64,000 nucleotides of DNA from Dactylorhiza incarnata. Its lineage: Eukaryota; Streptophyta; Magnoliopsida; Asparagales; Orchidaceae. The notes under the pieces were generated by a model. The model was not told where the DNA came from. It searched no databases and saw only the letters and a list, made by a program, of their open reading frames with translations. This document shows positions 1-9,550 of the stretch, in pieces. The translations under genes and the position numbers were made by a program. Within the stretch, counting starts at the first letter, position 1. Every line of letters begins with the position of its first letter. The stretch covers positions 2,108,001 to 2,172,000 of the forward strand of contig JAWHQI010000276.1 of NCBI GenBank assembly GCA_033032865.1, given 5' to 3'.

Positions 1-332
1 TTTTTGAGATATTTTAATAAGAAGCTCCATACTGACACTTCTCCATGTCTGATGTTTCCTTTCTGCATTTTCTCATATATCAAACTCACTGAACCACGGA
101 GACATCGCCAAGTTCTGCTCGAACCCCCTCGGATTGTAGTCATTAGCGTAAAACCATGAAGATTATGTGTAGCGGGGAGTTTTCGCACACGTGTAGTGGT
201 ATCTTGCCAATTCTCGTGCGGTGGTCTTCAGAACCTTGGATCCCGGCTGATATCCGACACACCCCTGCATCAAGGGAGGTCTAGGTGAATGTTGGCTCTA
301 TCATGCCCCGAGGGGGATATAATTACAGCTTT

Positions 333-731
333 GATGATCCTTCGGAGGAAAGCAATGTCGGTATAGCCCCCGCGGCATAACCACACCTGCCCAACTGATC
401 ATCTTAGTCTGTGACTATCGAATACTCCAAGGTACTCTCGAGCGATGCCTAAGCGGGACCCACAACTGAGTTGATCTCTCTGAGGAAAGCAATGTTCGCC
501 GCGTAGGCCCACCTGCCCAATTGATCAACTCGGCTTGTAGCCCTAGGCAAAAGAGCAGTCGAGTCGCTTACAGCCCTTATGACCACTTGAGGAAAGCAAT
601 GTTCGCCGCCAAGGCCCACCTGCCCACTTGGTCATCTGGGTCTGTACTTGTTTCTCTTTGTTTCTACAGCTCTTATGACCACTTGAGGAAAGCAATGTTC
701 GCCGCCTAGGCCCACCTGCCCACTTGGTCAT
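333..731 (+). repeat. Four hairpin units with a conserved loop (element E)
   Basis: Four repeats share the loop core 'aggaaagcaatgt' and end in '(c)ccacctgccca'. Each is closed by an inverted repeat: GATGATC/GATCATC (333-339/397-403), GAGTTGATC/GATCAACTC (468-476/523-531), ATGACCA/TGGTCAT (579-585/629-635) and ATGACCA/TGGTCAT (675-681/725-731). The stem sequence differs between the first three units while pairing is kept. A short open frame at 521-709 only reflects the repetition of the last two units. Two further members occur at the same place in element G. Confidence 0.8.
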
Positions 732-2086
732 CTGAGTCTGTAATCATCTTTATTGCATTACCAGGGATTATCTCGTCCCATATGGTCATTATAGACCATT
801 TGGAGGAAAAAGAAGGATTTCTATGTGCAGCATAAACCGGACGACTTAATACTCAAACCGGGCGGTTTGAAATAAGCAGGTACCAGGGCTTTCAGACGGT
901 CTGATTATTAAACCTGGCGGTCTGGTTATTAAACCTGGCGGTCTGGTTATTAAACCAAGCGGTCTAAAATCAGCAGGTTCCAAAGATGTCATACGGTTCG
1001 GTTTTTAGACCGGGCGGTTTGAAATAAGCAGGTACCAGGGCTTTCAGGCGGTCTGGTTATTAAACCAGGCGATCTAAAATCAGCAGGTTCCAAAGACGTC
1101 ATACGGTTCGGTTTTTAGACCGGACGGTTTGAAGTGAATAGGGTATCATTAAGGTATAAGGTAAATATCAAGGAAGCAAGCATAATCATGACCGGCCGAC
1201 CTTATTATCCGGATTTTGAATTTATCATCCTTATGGGTTTCCATTCAATCCAATCGGATAATCACAGGATCTTTTCAATCAGGCGGTTATGATTCTCGTT
1301 GCAAGTATTAAACATGCTAAACGCACGAATTCTATATACAGCTCGTACGGCTTGTCAGGTTATGATTCTCGTTGCAAGTATTAAACCTGCTAATCGCACG
1401 AATTCTATATACAGCTCGAACGGCTTGTCAGCCAATGTTATATATAACAGTCATATAAATTGATCGGATTAAATGTTAATCGCACGGTCTATCAATTGAT
1501 CTTCTTGGGACTGGATATTCTGTTTACGGTCGCACGGCTTGATTATTTCAAATTCCGGATCGGTTATCTGATTGCATTCACGGAAGTGGGATTTACAGCG
1601 ATGTTAGCTGCAAGTCGCCTGAGTTAAAACACTGACCGCTCGGTCTGATAATTGTTCTCATGACTTGTCCTTCTTTATCCTGGAAAGCAAGTATGCCGGG
1701 TCTAGTAGTAACCGCGCGGCTCAATTGTGTCCGGTCTCCGGGATGTCGTAATACATTGGTAATAAGTTAGCACTTTCTCAGAATAAATCGGATAAATTCG
1801 ATTCGGATTAAAAGAAGCAAGCTATGCGAGTGGGTTTTTAGATACTTTACCGGAATCTTATGAAGATCGCTATCCTAACCGGATAAGTTGACATTAAGTC
1901 GCACGACTTGGTTAGATTTAACACAGAAAGAGATCGCAAACAATCGCAAGTAAGCCGCAGAAGGTAGACGGATAGACAGGTAAAAGCTTTTCATTTCATT
2001 ATCAAAACATTGTTTACATTATGTTTTAAGCCGTCCGGCTAACAACATCAAGCCGACGGCTATTCAAAATAAAAAGCAAAATACAG
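732..2086 (+). other. Non-coding spacer with tandem repeats and short palindromes (element E)
   Basis: No credible ORF. A roughly 152-bp unit starting 'accgggcggtttgaaataag' occurs at 857 and 1009, with three 22-bp sub-repeats containing 'cggtctg(a/g)ttattaaacc' around 895-957. From about 1190 on there are scattered short palindromes with a two-base centre: GACCG/CGGTC (1634-1645), AAGTCG/CGACTT (1896-1909), AGCCG/CGGCT (2029-2040), plus imperfect ones near 1110, 1335, 1480 and 1712. The segment 'ttatgattctcgttgcaagtattaaac' is duplicated near 1287 and 1361. In Retand-type elements tandem repeats in this position are known. Confidence 0.65.
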
Positions 2087-3896
2087 CTACTGATTGTGCG
2101 ACTTGAGTTTCTTAGACGCAGGAGCACTTGAATGTTCGCTGCCATCAATCGAAACGTCAGGAGAATAACCCTCGCTACCCGACGAGGATGAGCTGCTCAA
2201 TTCGCCCGATTTGTGGCCAGCATCTTCTTCAGAATCGCTGGATTCGGACTCCGAGCCACTCTCACCACTCTTAGCCGCTCCGGGTTCTTCGACCTCGTCA
2301 TCTCCATCATCGCTCTCCTCCGAACTGGATCCGTCGGCTTTATTCTTTCCTTTGGCTTTCCGCCTGATCTTTTCTAACTTCTTTTGCAAGATCGGATAGG
2401 CGTCCGAGAAGGTGAAATGCTCGAAACCGGGCGCGAACCCGTTGAGCTCCCGCAAGCGGTTAAAAGCATTATCAATTCCCTCGGGGACATGAGGGAAAAG
2501 TTCCTGCTGATAGACCGGGTCGGTCTCATCATACTTAGCCTGCAAAAGAAAAGAGTAAGGTAAGACCGTGCGGTCTGAGAACATTGGTGTTGATGCTGAC
2601 CAGGTGATGACTTACCGACTCGGCTTCCTTTAGCCGCGCATTTTCTTTCTTCAGTTCGGCAATTTCCTTCGCTTGGAGAGCGTTTTCTTTAATCAACCTC
2701 TTTAAGGTCATTCCCATGAAAGCGTTGGTGATAAAGCTCTCGGCGCCAACCCGCGCGGCCTCTCTGGCGAGCTCTTCCTCAGGAATTTTCCTCAGCCTCC
2801 TGAAGTTCCGTCGGCCGAGCATAGCGATGCTAGCGGCCTCAGCATGCCGGCCCAACTTCTCATTCGCCCAGTGGGGAAGCGCAGTAGAGATCTGGACACT
2901 ATCGCTGTCCGGGTGCCAGGTCAAGACCGGGTGGCCTTTTAGATCCTTCACCTTGCTGAAGGAACGAAGGGCGGCGAAGTCGCCCGAGGAACCCGAATCC
3001 TCCCCATCAGACGGCAGCGGCTTGTTCCTGGCTTGCCTCTTCCTCTTCTCCGTCTGAGTCAAGACTAAACCGGCCGGACTGATTGGCTTGTTAACAGGAA
3101 CAACGGCTTGGGCTACAAAAGGAGAAGAGTCAGCACAAGAGACCGAGCGGTTAACATTAAAGTCGGAAGCAAAGGGAAGCTTACTATCTTCAAGCCGAAC
3201 GTTTTCTAGCTCGGCAAGTAGAGGGATATAGTAGCTTATGTTAAGCCGCTCATCCTTGAGAAGCTTGCAGATTCCCTTCTCCACTTCGCTTATTGGGACC
3301 GGTTGAAAGGCCTCCTCAGGCCGCACTTGCGGATTCAGGTTCAACAGACCAAGTCGGCCTTCGAAGATCAAGTATCTCTCCGGCCAGGCCGTAACCTTGT
3401 TCGCCAGATTGACCATCTTCAACCCGCGGCAGCCAAAGTAGAGGTGGCCTTTGAAGACATCCGATTCAGAGTCCGGGATGGCTCGCACCGAGAATATCTT
3501 CCTGAAGAGGTCCATAGAGAAGCGGACTCTCTCAGATCGCAGGTAGGAGATGAAGCTACATATCCCGGCCATCGAGTTGGGAGAAATCTGGCCGGGAACA
3601 ACTCCATAATGGTCAAAGACCATGGCGAGCTCAATCGAAATCGAGAATTTGAATCCGCAATCGAAATGGTCGATTGGGATCGCGATATGGTTTGGGCCAG
3701 ACGAATTCATCCGCTCATCACAGAGCGGAAGCCGCGCGAGCAGCGGACTGTCAGTCATGTGCTTCTCGACGAATTCGTCCAGCTCGGCCTTTGTCAAACG
3801 GCACTCCTCGAGGTCTGCAGAGTGAGAGGCCACAGCGGCTTCGGAGAGGGTAGCAGAGGTCTTCGCAGGTCGCTTCGACTGGCGCATTACTCCCAT
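2087..3896 (-). CDS. Antisense gene aORF-a, putative gypsy-type 'Transposase_28'-like protein (spliced)
   Basis: Antisense to the retrotransposon, between integrase and 3' LTR. Exon 1 is 3896-2616 (427 codons); a 76-base intron 2615-2540 has donor GTAAGT and acceptor TTTTGCAG; exon 2 is 2539-2087 (150 residues), joined in phase 0. The product is about 577 residues: an N-terminal globular part with the look of the plant 'putative gypsy-type transposon' family, a helical ending of exon 1 rich in K/E/L (coiled coil), then a Ser/Glu/Asp-rich tail ending in a basic KKLK patch near the C-terminus. Both exons have homologues in element G at 58821-59613, including the intron position. The start is the ATG 39 bases below a TATA-like box. 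Biochemical function is unknown; despite the family name there is no transposase catalytic motif. An open frame this long suggests recent function. Confidence 0.7.
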
Positions 3897-3934
3897 CTTG
3901 AAATTTTGGTAAAAGGAATTTCGGAAGGGCGCTA

Positions 3935-3940
3935 CTTATA
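3935..3940 (-). promoter_or_regulatory. TATA-like box for antisense gene aORF-a
   Basis: On the minus strand the sequence CTTATAAGTAG lies 39-44 bases upstream of the aORF-a start codon, leaving room for a transcription start near 3905-3910 and a very short leader. Position and context fit a core promoter; transcription itself is not shown by the sequence. Confidence 0.45.
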
Positions 3941-4261
3941 AGAGCGGATGATCTGCATTTAGCAAAGGTCAAATCACGGCTAGACCGGTCAACCCGTGCG
4001 GGTACATCATCACAAAACTCAACCACAAAGACCGTGTAATTCAAACAAGCAAATTAAAGAATCACGAAATCAAGCAGATCGGTTTATGTAAAATAACTCA
4101 CAGGCATCAATCAACACAACAAGAAGGCAAAAAAGTAAGTTCAAATATTTAAGCCGCACGGCCTGAATGGAAGATCGAATATTATAGAGTCAGATTCAAG
4201 AAAATTGTCCAAGAGACCGAATAGAAATATTATTACAAAGTTCATATCTCAGAGCCACTCG
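3941..4261. other. Spacer between the two antisense genes (element E)
   Basis: No supported gene. AT-rich, with one short palindrome GCCG/CGGC around 4153-4162 ('aagccgcacggcct'). In the minus direction this is the 3' flank of aORF-b and the upstream region of aORF-a. Confidence 0.5.
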
Positions 4262-6390
4262 TTACGGACGGGTATCGCTCGGTTCATCCTCCCTGTGAAG
4301 CCGCGCGACATGATCGCTGATTTGAAGTACAGTTCCCTGCATTTGGTTCATATTATGATTAAGGCGGTTGATCATGCTATGAATCCGCGCGGCATCTCTC
4401 TCTACTCGCATCACGGGGATCATGCGAGTAGGCAATGTCGATGCGGACTCATGAACACTAACAACTGGGCGGGTCGTCCCGGCTACAGGAAGAGACGAGC
4501 TCGTCCCTGCGTCCGGGCGGCTTGACCCTCGCCGGCCTTCGTCAACTACGTTAATAGGGCGCCGACTTCCGCCGGCTTCCTTGGCCAAATGAAGGTATCT
4601 GTCCCTATAATAGGCACAGTCCTCTTCGAGCTTGCGGACTTCCTTCTTTCCACGATCAATCCGGACGGTCAGCGCAGCCCCTTGTCTTGGTGCGCCTTTT
4701 CTTTCTCTCGACGCTCTCTTCGCTCGGCCTCCAGCGCTGCTCGGCTTTCCCTCCGTTCGGTTTCCAATTCAACCTGAAGAGCAGCTTTCTCATCTTGGGC
4801 GACCTTCTCTCTCTCCTCCACATCCCTCAGCTGCTTAGCAAGGGTTTCCAGATTCTTTTGAAGCCGGGACATCTCATCCTCCATCCGAGTATCCGGCCGA
4901 GAAGAACTCAGCAAGGGTGGATCAAGAGGGGGAAGATAGGTCACCAGTTCGCCCGGCTTCGGGATAGAGTCACGGTCATCTGCAATAAGAGAAAATAGTC
5001 AAAGAGTATTCAAAAGGAAACCGCTTTCATCGAATTTTCCTCGCTTACAAGCCGCGGCAGTTTGAATTGAATTCGGGCGGACGGGTCGCCTTATTAGCTC
5101 GGTATCGAACTTTCGGCGTTGTTCTCTCCACGATCTCTCACTTTGCCTCCGCTTAGCAGCAGAAAGTTGAGCAGTGGAGGGAAAGAAGCTGGGCGACGGG
5201 TTCAACAACGAAGCACGCGACTTGTTTCGAGGCCTCGGCATGAAAAAACGAACGGAGTGGTAATCCGCTCCCCTTTTACCTTGCAGCAAAAGATTGGGTT
5301 GCGGCGGGGGCGGCCTGGCAAGCTGATCTCTTACTTGCTCCGCCTTCACCTGCATAAACCGCAGACCGGCCGTCACAGTATCTTCAGGTATCGGTATGGT
5401 TCTTTCAGTCGCGACCTCGGGAAGGATGGCCTCCTTAAGGCTGGTGGCATCCTCAGACAGGGCGGATCCTTTCCCTCCTGGCGGGTTAGCAGCCTGCAGT
5501 TCGGAAGAAGTTCTCAGCTGATCATCTTGCTTCTGAAAAGAATCAAAATCCTTAAGGAGGTCGCTTACGGAAATGCCTTGAGCATCAATTGGAACCTGGT
5601 CGCTCGGCTGGGGAGGAGTACTTAAGCCTTCTGAAACTTCATTCTCGCGCGACTTGCCTTGCAGGCTGTCCGCTTTCGGTTTCCCAGATGCTGCTTTATT
5701 CTTGGCCTTCAGCTTCTTCATCTTCTTGAGAAGTCTGTCCGCAGCGGACTCCTCCTTCTTTCTCTTTTTTGACTTCAGGACGGTTGGTTTGTTCGGGCTG
5801 TCCTCGACGTTAATAACTGGAGCTTCCAGATCGGTCGGCTTGGGGGAGTCAACTGCCTCTCCCCCTTCATCTCTAATTTTTAGATGAAAATCCCCGGACG
5901 GGGTGACCTCCATCTTGAAAAACTCATCCCCATCGCCTTTTTGGGAAGCAGTCTCCAAGTTTGTCTTACCCGGCGGAGAAGGCGGGCTGTTCCCTTTGTC
6001 AGAGAAGGTTGGGGGATCAGCTGGGGGCGGGTTCAGACAGCTCGCCTCATCTTTAGTCGACAGGACGACTGTTTGCTCAGGAAGCAGTTTGGTCGGCTTG
6101 TTTTCCTCCTGTTTAGATGACAAGTCGATTGTCAACTCTGCAGGCAGGTCGGTCGGTTTACTCGTAGAAGCAATTGTTATGGTCTTATCAGGCCGCTTCG
6201 ACTTTTTCTTCTTCTTCTCTTTCGAGCGGTCTCTCTCGCGGTTCTTTCCGGACTTCTCAAGAACTTCGAGCTCAGCCATCAGGTTCACCATCTTTTTCGG
6301 GCTGTTCAATCCGAAAGCCCTAACCGCAATAGGCGAGTAGTGACTCGTGGTAACAATGGAGTTATGCCAGAATCGAAGCTTCTGGAACAT
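4262..6390 (-). pseudogene. Antisense gene aORF-b, Lys/Glu/Ser-rich coiled-coil protein (spliced, one frameshift)
   Basis: Second antisense gene of element E. Exon 1 runs 6390-5049; a 69-base intron 5048-4980 has donor GTAAGC and acceptor TTATTGCAG and joins in phase to the frame read below 4979. Exon 1 has a lysine run (KEKKKKKSK) and stretches of P/S/K and D/E typical of disordered nuclear proteins. Exon 2 encodes a long charged coiled coil (about residues 460-530, heptads of E/R/L/K). That frame stops at 4669, but the next frame continues without a break from about 4690 to 4262, so a one-base frameshift near 4670-4690 probably split it. I recognise no named domain. It ends just before the 3' LTR, so its promoter may lie in or near the LTR. 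Two genes in the same antisense direction could also be one longer transcription unit. Confidence 0.55.
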
Positions 6391-6479
6391 TTATAACCAA
6401 CGGGGTGAAGACGGCGCGGTCTCCGGCTAGCACTGATATTTTCTAAATCTTCACGGAAATTTAAAAATATGCGGGGATT

Positions 6480-7255
6480 ATGTTTACCCGGGAAACCGCT
6501 TCCAAGAGGATTACTCGCAGACCGAGCGGTTTGCGGGTCTAAGTCGCCCGACTCAGATTAAACGAGATCCATCGACACCAGCTAACACAGGTCGGGCGGT
6601 CTGGCATAACTCAGACTGCCGCCAAGCACTAAAGATAGTCCAGGCCCAAGTCCAGCAGGGCAAGTCGCGGTCTCAAGTCGGAGGTCGCGCGGTTTATGCC
6701 ATGGGGATAAGCCAAGGTCCAAAATAAAAGAACAAGCCGCGGTCTCAAGACAAAGATCGAGCGGGTAGCATCGTCGCCTTGTCCGCATCATCTTCAGCCT
6801 CTGGTCAAACAATTCAGAGGGGCAAGCCGCCAAGCCGCGCGGCTTCTTTCTTTCCTTCTTTGTGTATCCCGTCACCGCCTGCCCGTTTCTCCTGTACCCG
6901 GGCAGGCGGTTATTTTATCCCTGCCCGTTCGGGCAGGCCCCCAAGCCTATAAATAGGGGGCGGCACTGTTCCCAAGGGACACACACTCGAACCTAGGAGC
7001 TCGCTTGTTTGAGCTGCGGACTCGAGTTTCTCATCTTGCGGACTGTCTGACCAGCCGGCTTCTCTTTTCCTGCACTTGCAACCCGCTGTAACCACTTCTT
7101 TCTAATCAAAGGAAAGCCCGTCGCAGGAGTGGCATTTACCGCGGTGGGCGAAGTCTGGCCTTGACCGCTGCTAGCGGTCTCATTCTTCTATACAAAAAGT
7201 AACCGGCAACCCGCAGCCTCCGTTTTCCCTCGGAGGTGCGATCTCGGACTCAACA
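6480..7255 (+). repeat. 3' LTR of element E (left edge uncertain)
   Basis: The right edge is firm: '...ctcaaca' at 7255 aligns with the end of the G LTR ('...gccaaca' at 33582), and copia sequence starts at 7256. The left edge is a guess at TGTTTACCCGGG (6480), following a purine-rich 'gcgggga'. The LTR has a TATA box at 6948-6956, paired palindromes just upstream of it, and further palindromes AGTCG/CGACT (6542-6553) and AAGCCG/CGGCTT (6832-6845). Bases 6391-6479 between aORF-b and the LTR hold no gene. Confidence 0.6.
6878..6956 (+). promoter_or_regulatory. E LTR core promoter: two inverted repeats plus TATA box
   Basis: CCTGCCCG (6878-6885) pairs with CGGGCAGG (6899-6906). CTGCCCG (6921-6927) pairs with CGGGCAG (6930-6936) across two bases. 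TATAAATAG follows at 6948-6956. Element G has the same arrangement at 33298-33377 with the second palindrome changed to CTGCCCA/TGGGCAG and nearly the same spacing to the TATA box. Confidence 0.7.
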
Positions 7256-7924
7256 CTCTTCCTTCCTTGCAGACAACTGCATCTCATAAGAGAGCAGCTT
7301 CCCAAACAGTGTATGGGTAGGAGTTTCACCTTGCTTGGCCACTTCCCTGATGGCACATAACTTTGCGTCCCAGTCTCTAGTTAGAGATATTAGGAACTTG
7401 TCATTAAGCTCGTAGTCACTAAATACCCTTTCAGAGGTTCTTAGTTCATTGACTATCCTAAAAGACCTTTCATTGTAGATGGAAATACTTTCCTGGCTCA
7501 GCTGCCTGAAAGCATCATATTCTTGATTGAGGAGTGATTTTCTATCATCCCTCACCTCAGCTGTCCCTTCCATATACACCACTAGTGTATCCCACATTTC
7601 CTTGGCTATTGTACAGTGCACTATGTTCTGAAAGGTGGAGTCATCAATTGCATTAACAATGATGTTTTCTGCTCTTTTGTCTATTGTGAATAATGCAAGT
7701 TCATCCTTGGTCAAGTCATTAAAAGCCTTCGCCACTCTCCTAGTTGGATCTATGGTGCAGGCAGTTTGAAAAGTGAAAGGGCCTTGCTTTACAGTGATGT
7801 TGATCCTTGGGTCTGATGCTTCCATAAACAATCTAACACTTTCCTTCCATATGTCAAAGTTTTTTTTGTTGCATATGGGCAACTTCATAGACCCCATCTC
7901 CTTCTGCAATCTAGTGGAGGTCAT
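7256..7924 (-). pseudogene. Copia gag (UBN2-type) of element A, truncated by E
   Basis: About 223 codons of a copia gag starting at the ATG of 7924. It has the typical UBN2/DUF4219-type layout: an N-terminal segment with W (NFDIWKESVRLFMEA), 'DKRAENIIVNAIDD', 'AKEMWDTLVVYMEG' and a helical C-terminal part ending 'GKLLSYEMQL'. In a virus-like particle this would be the capsid protein that packages the RNA. The zinc knuckle and pol are missing because E is inserted; the stop codon at the end comes from the E LTR (CAACA read backwards). Confidence 0.8.
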
Positions 7925-7991
7925 TGGATTCAGTTATGACTACTCCTTTATAGGATCTGGTCAGATAGTTATGTCCTTCTTGACCAACATA

Positions 7992-8003
7992 CCTCTGATA
8001 CCA
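7992..8003 (-). other. Primer binding site of element A (initiator tRNA-Met type)
   Basis: On the minus strand TGGTATCAGAGG starts two bases after the LTR end (8006), the usual place for the tRNA-iMet primer site of copia elements. Confidence 0.75.
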
Positions 8004-8005
8004 CT

Positions 8006-9256
8006 TGATAGTTTATAAGGATGTAGTCTTAATCACCTAGAGGGGGGTGAATAGGTCTATTTTAGTTTATGCTTTAGCCTAGCTGTTTTCTGAGTTAGTA
8101 CTAGTAATAATCAAGCACACAGAAAACACACAAGCATTTATAGAGGTTCCTCAACACAGGGTGTCTTGAGTAGTCCTCTTTCCCCTTCACCTTTCTAACA
8201 ATGAGTTAGACAAGGCCAACACCTCCAATCTCAGCTCCAAGAGCTTTCAACATAGATCCCTCAGATCTCTCAGGTTTTCTCAAACCCTACCTCAGGCTCA
8301 ACAGCCCAACCTCAGGCACAGCTACCCTACAAGCTCAGACCTATCAAAAAGTCCTACCTCAGATCTCCACAGAGATCCTACCCTCAAGCTGAACTCTCGG
8401 CTCAACACTCAGGCCCAACAGCCCTACTCCCTCAGGCAAAATGCCCTACAAACTCAGAACAAGTAATGTTCCTACAGAGGGTAGTGAAAGTGATGCGTAC
8501 AACAAAAGATAAAATAGTAAATTTTTTAAGCCTTGATCTTCTGTTGCTGACTTGAAGTTGAGAAGAGAACAACAGCTTCAATCCTGCCTTTCTCTGATCC
8601 TTCTCTTCAGTAGATGAATAAGGATCAACTTGCTCTACTTCAATCACACAGGAAGAGCAATCTTTCTCTCCTTTGTAGCTTCAGGAAGCGGAAGGAGCGA
8701 ACTTCTTAGCAGCTCTCAATGTAACAGTAAAGCTGTCTTCTTTTTTTGCAAAAGATTTTTCCTTAAAGAGCCCTATGTTATTCTTTTATACTTCTCTTAT
8801 CTTCAACGGCTATCAGATGGCCCCTGACACAGCATGGAGGAGATTGGAGTACCATATTTTGCTTTTCTGCAGCTTACGCTAAAAGAAAAACCCGCCAGCA
8901 CATTTGAATCTATCTCAGTGGTTGGGCTGAGACAGCTTCCAGTCTCAATGGCTACTTCGGTCCTGTCCCAGCGGATCCGCTGAGATAGACAGTTGTCTCA
9001 ATGGTTTTCCTTTATCTACAGCTCAGCTGGCCTAGACACCTTCTCAGCGGCTCCTGGCCTTGTCTCATCAGTTCAGCTGAGACTGAGAACTTGTCTCAGC
9101 GGTTTTGGCAGTAAACCACTGAACTTACTTCCCACCTTGGAATAACCTAACCCTGCAGAATTAAAATATTCCTGAGAGAAAAAGCTCGGGGTACTCCGCA
9201 AGCATTGTTTGCTCTCTTTCCCAAGAGAGTTCCTATCTTCCGCAATTATTTCAACA
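8006..9256 (-). repeat. 5' LTR of copia element A
   Basis: 1251 bases; on the minus strand it starts TGTTGAAATAA and ends ACTATCA. TATAAAAG on the minus strand (8783-8790) is the likely TATA box. Upstream of it lie inverted repeats TCTCAG/CTGAGA (8913-8918/8927-8932), the perfect palindrome CAGCGGATCCGCTG (8969-8982) and GTCTCA/TGAGAC (9062-9067/9078-9083). Near the LTR end is the block 'ctagaggggggtgaatag' shared with elements B and C. Confidence 0.8.
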
Positions 9257-9550
9257 GACCTTTACCATCCGTATGGACTTGTTCCGCAACTGCTTTACTT
9301 CAGTGTCTTCAATGCAAATGGGCTTGACTTTCGTCGCTAGCCCACCATCTACCGACACTTCGCTGGCCGCAACAACAAGAGTAGACTCTTTCACAGCCTT
9401 CCGCAACACAGAGATATGAAATACATCATGCAGCCCGCTCAGCTCCGAAGATAGAGCAAGCCGGTAAGCAGCTTCACCAATGCGCTCCAAGATCTCGAAC
9501 GGTCCTAAGTACCTTGGACTTATCTTTTTCAAGCATCGGATCCTCGATAC
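9257..9550 (-). pseudogene. End of D pol: post-integrase / chromodomain lead-in, cut by A
   Basis: Continuation of D integrase after a TGA at 9551-9553. The motif 'ISPRYLGPFEILERIGEAAYRLALS...L.DVFHISVLRK' is the conserved C-terminal integrase domain of Ty3/gypsy elements. 'PICIEDTEVKQLRNKSIRMVKV' is the typical lead-in to the chromodomain of Tekay/Del-like chromoviruses. The chromodomain body is missing because element A starts at 9256; the apparent final codons are A LTR sequence. Confidence 0.8.

Larger units (their letters stand above)
1..7255 (+). mobile_element. Tat/Retand-like Ty3/gypsy element E (3' part)
   Basis: Right-hand part of a Ty3/gypsy retrotransposon read on the + strand. 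Bases 60-410 carry, in the same order, blocks also found after the integrase of element G (57420-57735), such as 'ggaggtctaggtg' and 'aaagcaatgtcggt', so gag-pol lies left of the window. Present here are a hairpin-rich spacer, two antisense genes (2087-3896 and 4262-6390) and the 3' LTR ending CAACA at 7255. The element sits inside the gag of copia element A: A sequence starts at 7256 and its reading frame is cut there. Extra antisense ORFs between integrase and 3' LTR are known from Tat-lineage elements such as Retand. The 5' LTR is outside the window, so age and target duplication cannot be measured. Bases 1-332 hold no gene. Confidence 0.75.
7256..9256 (-). mobile_element. Copia element A, 5' portion (gag fragment, PBS, 5' LTR)
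   Basis: Minus-strand Ty1/copia element interrupted by E at 7255/7256. Visible parts are the 5' LTR (8006-9256), the primer site and the first two-thirds of gag. The LTR end TGTTGAAATAA (minus strand) abuts chromovirus D pol at 9257, so A inserted into D. Its remainder lies left of the window beyond E. Confidence 0.75.

Noticed and set aside
521..709. Repetitive 62-codon ORF
   Set aside because: Produced by two copies of the hairpin repeat; the opposite strand is open as well.
333..731. Regular repeats considered as a CRISPR array
   Set aside because: Repeat length, spacing and plant retrotransposon context exclude it; the units are hairpins with conserved loops.
2535..3896. 'Transposase_28'-like label taken as evidence of a DNA transposon
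   Set aside because: No terminal inverted repeats or catalytic DDE motif; the gene lies antisense inside a Ty3/gypsy element.
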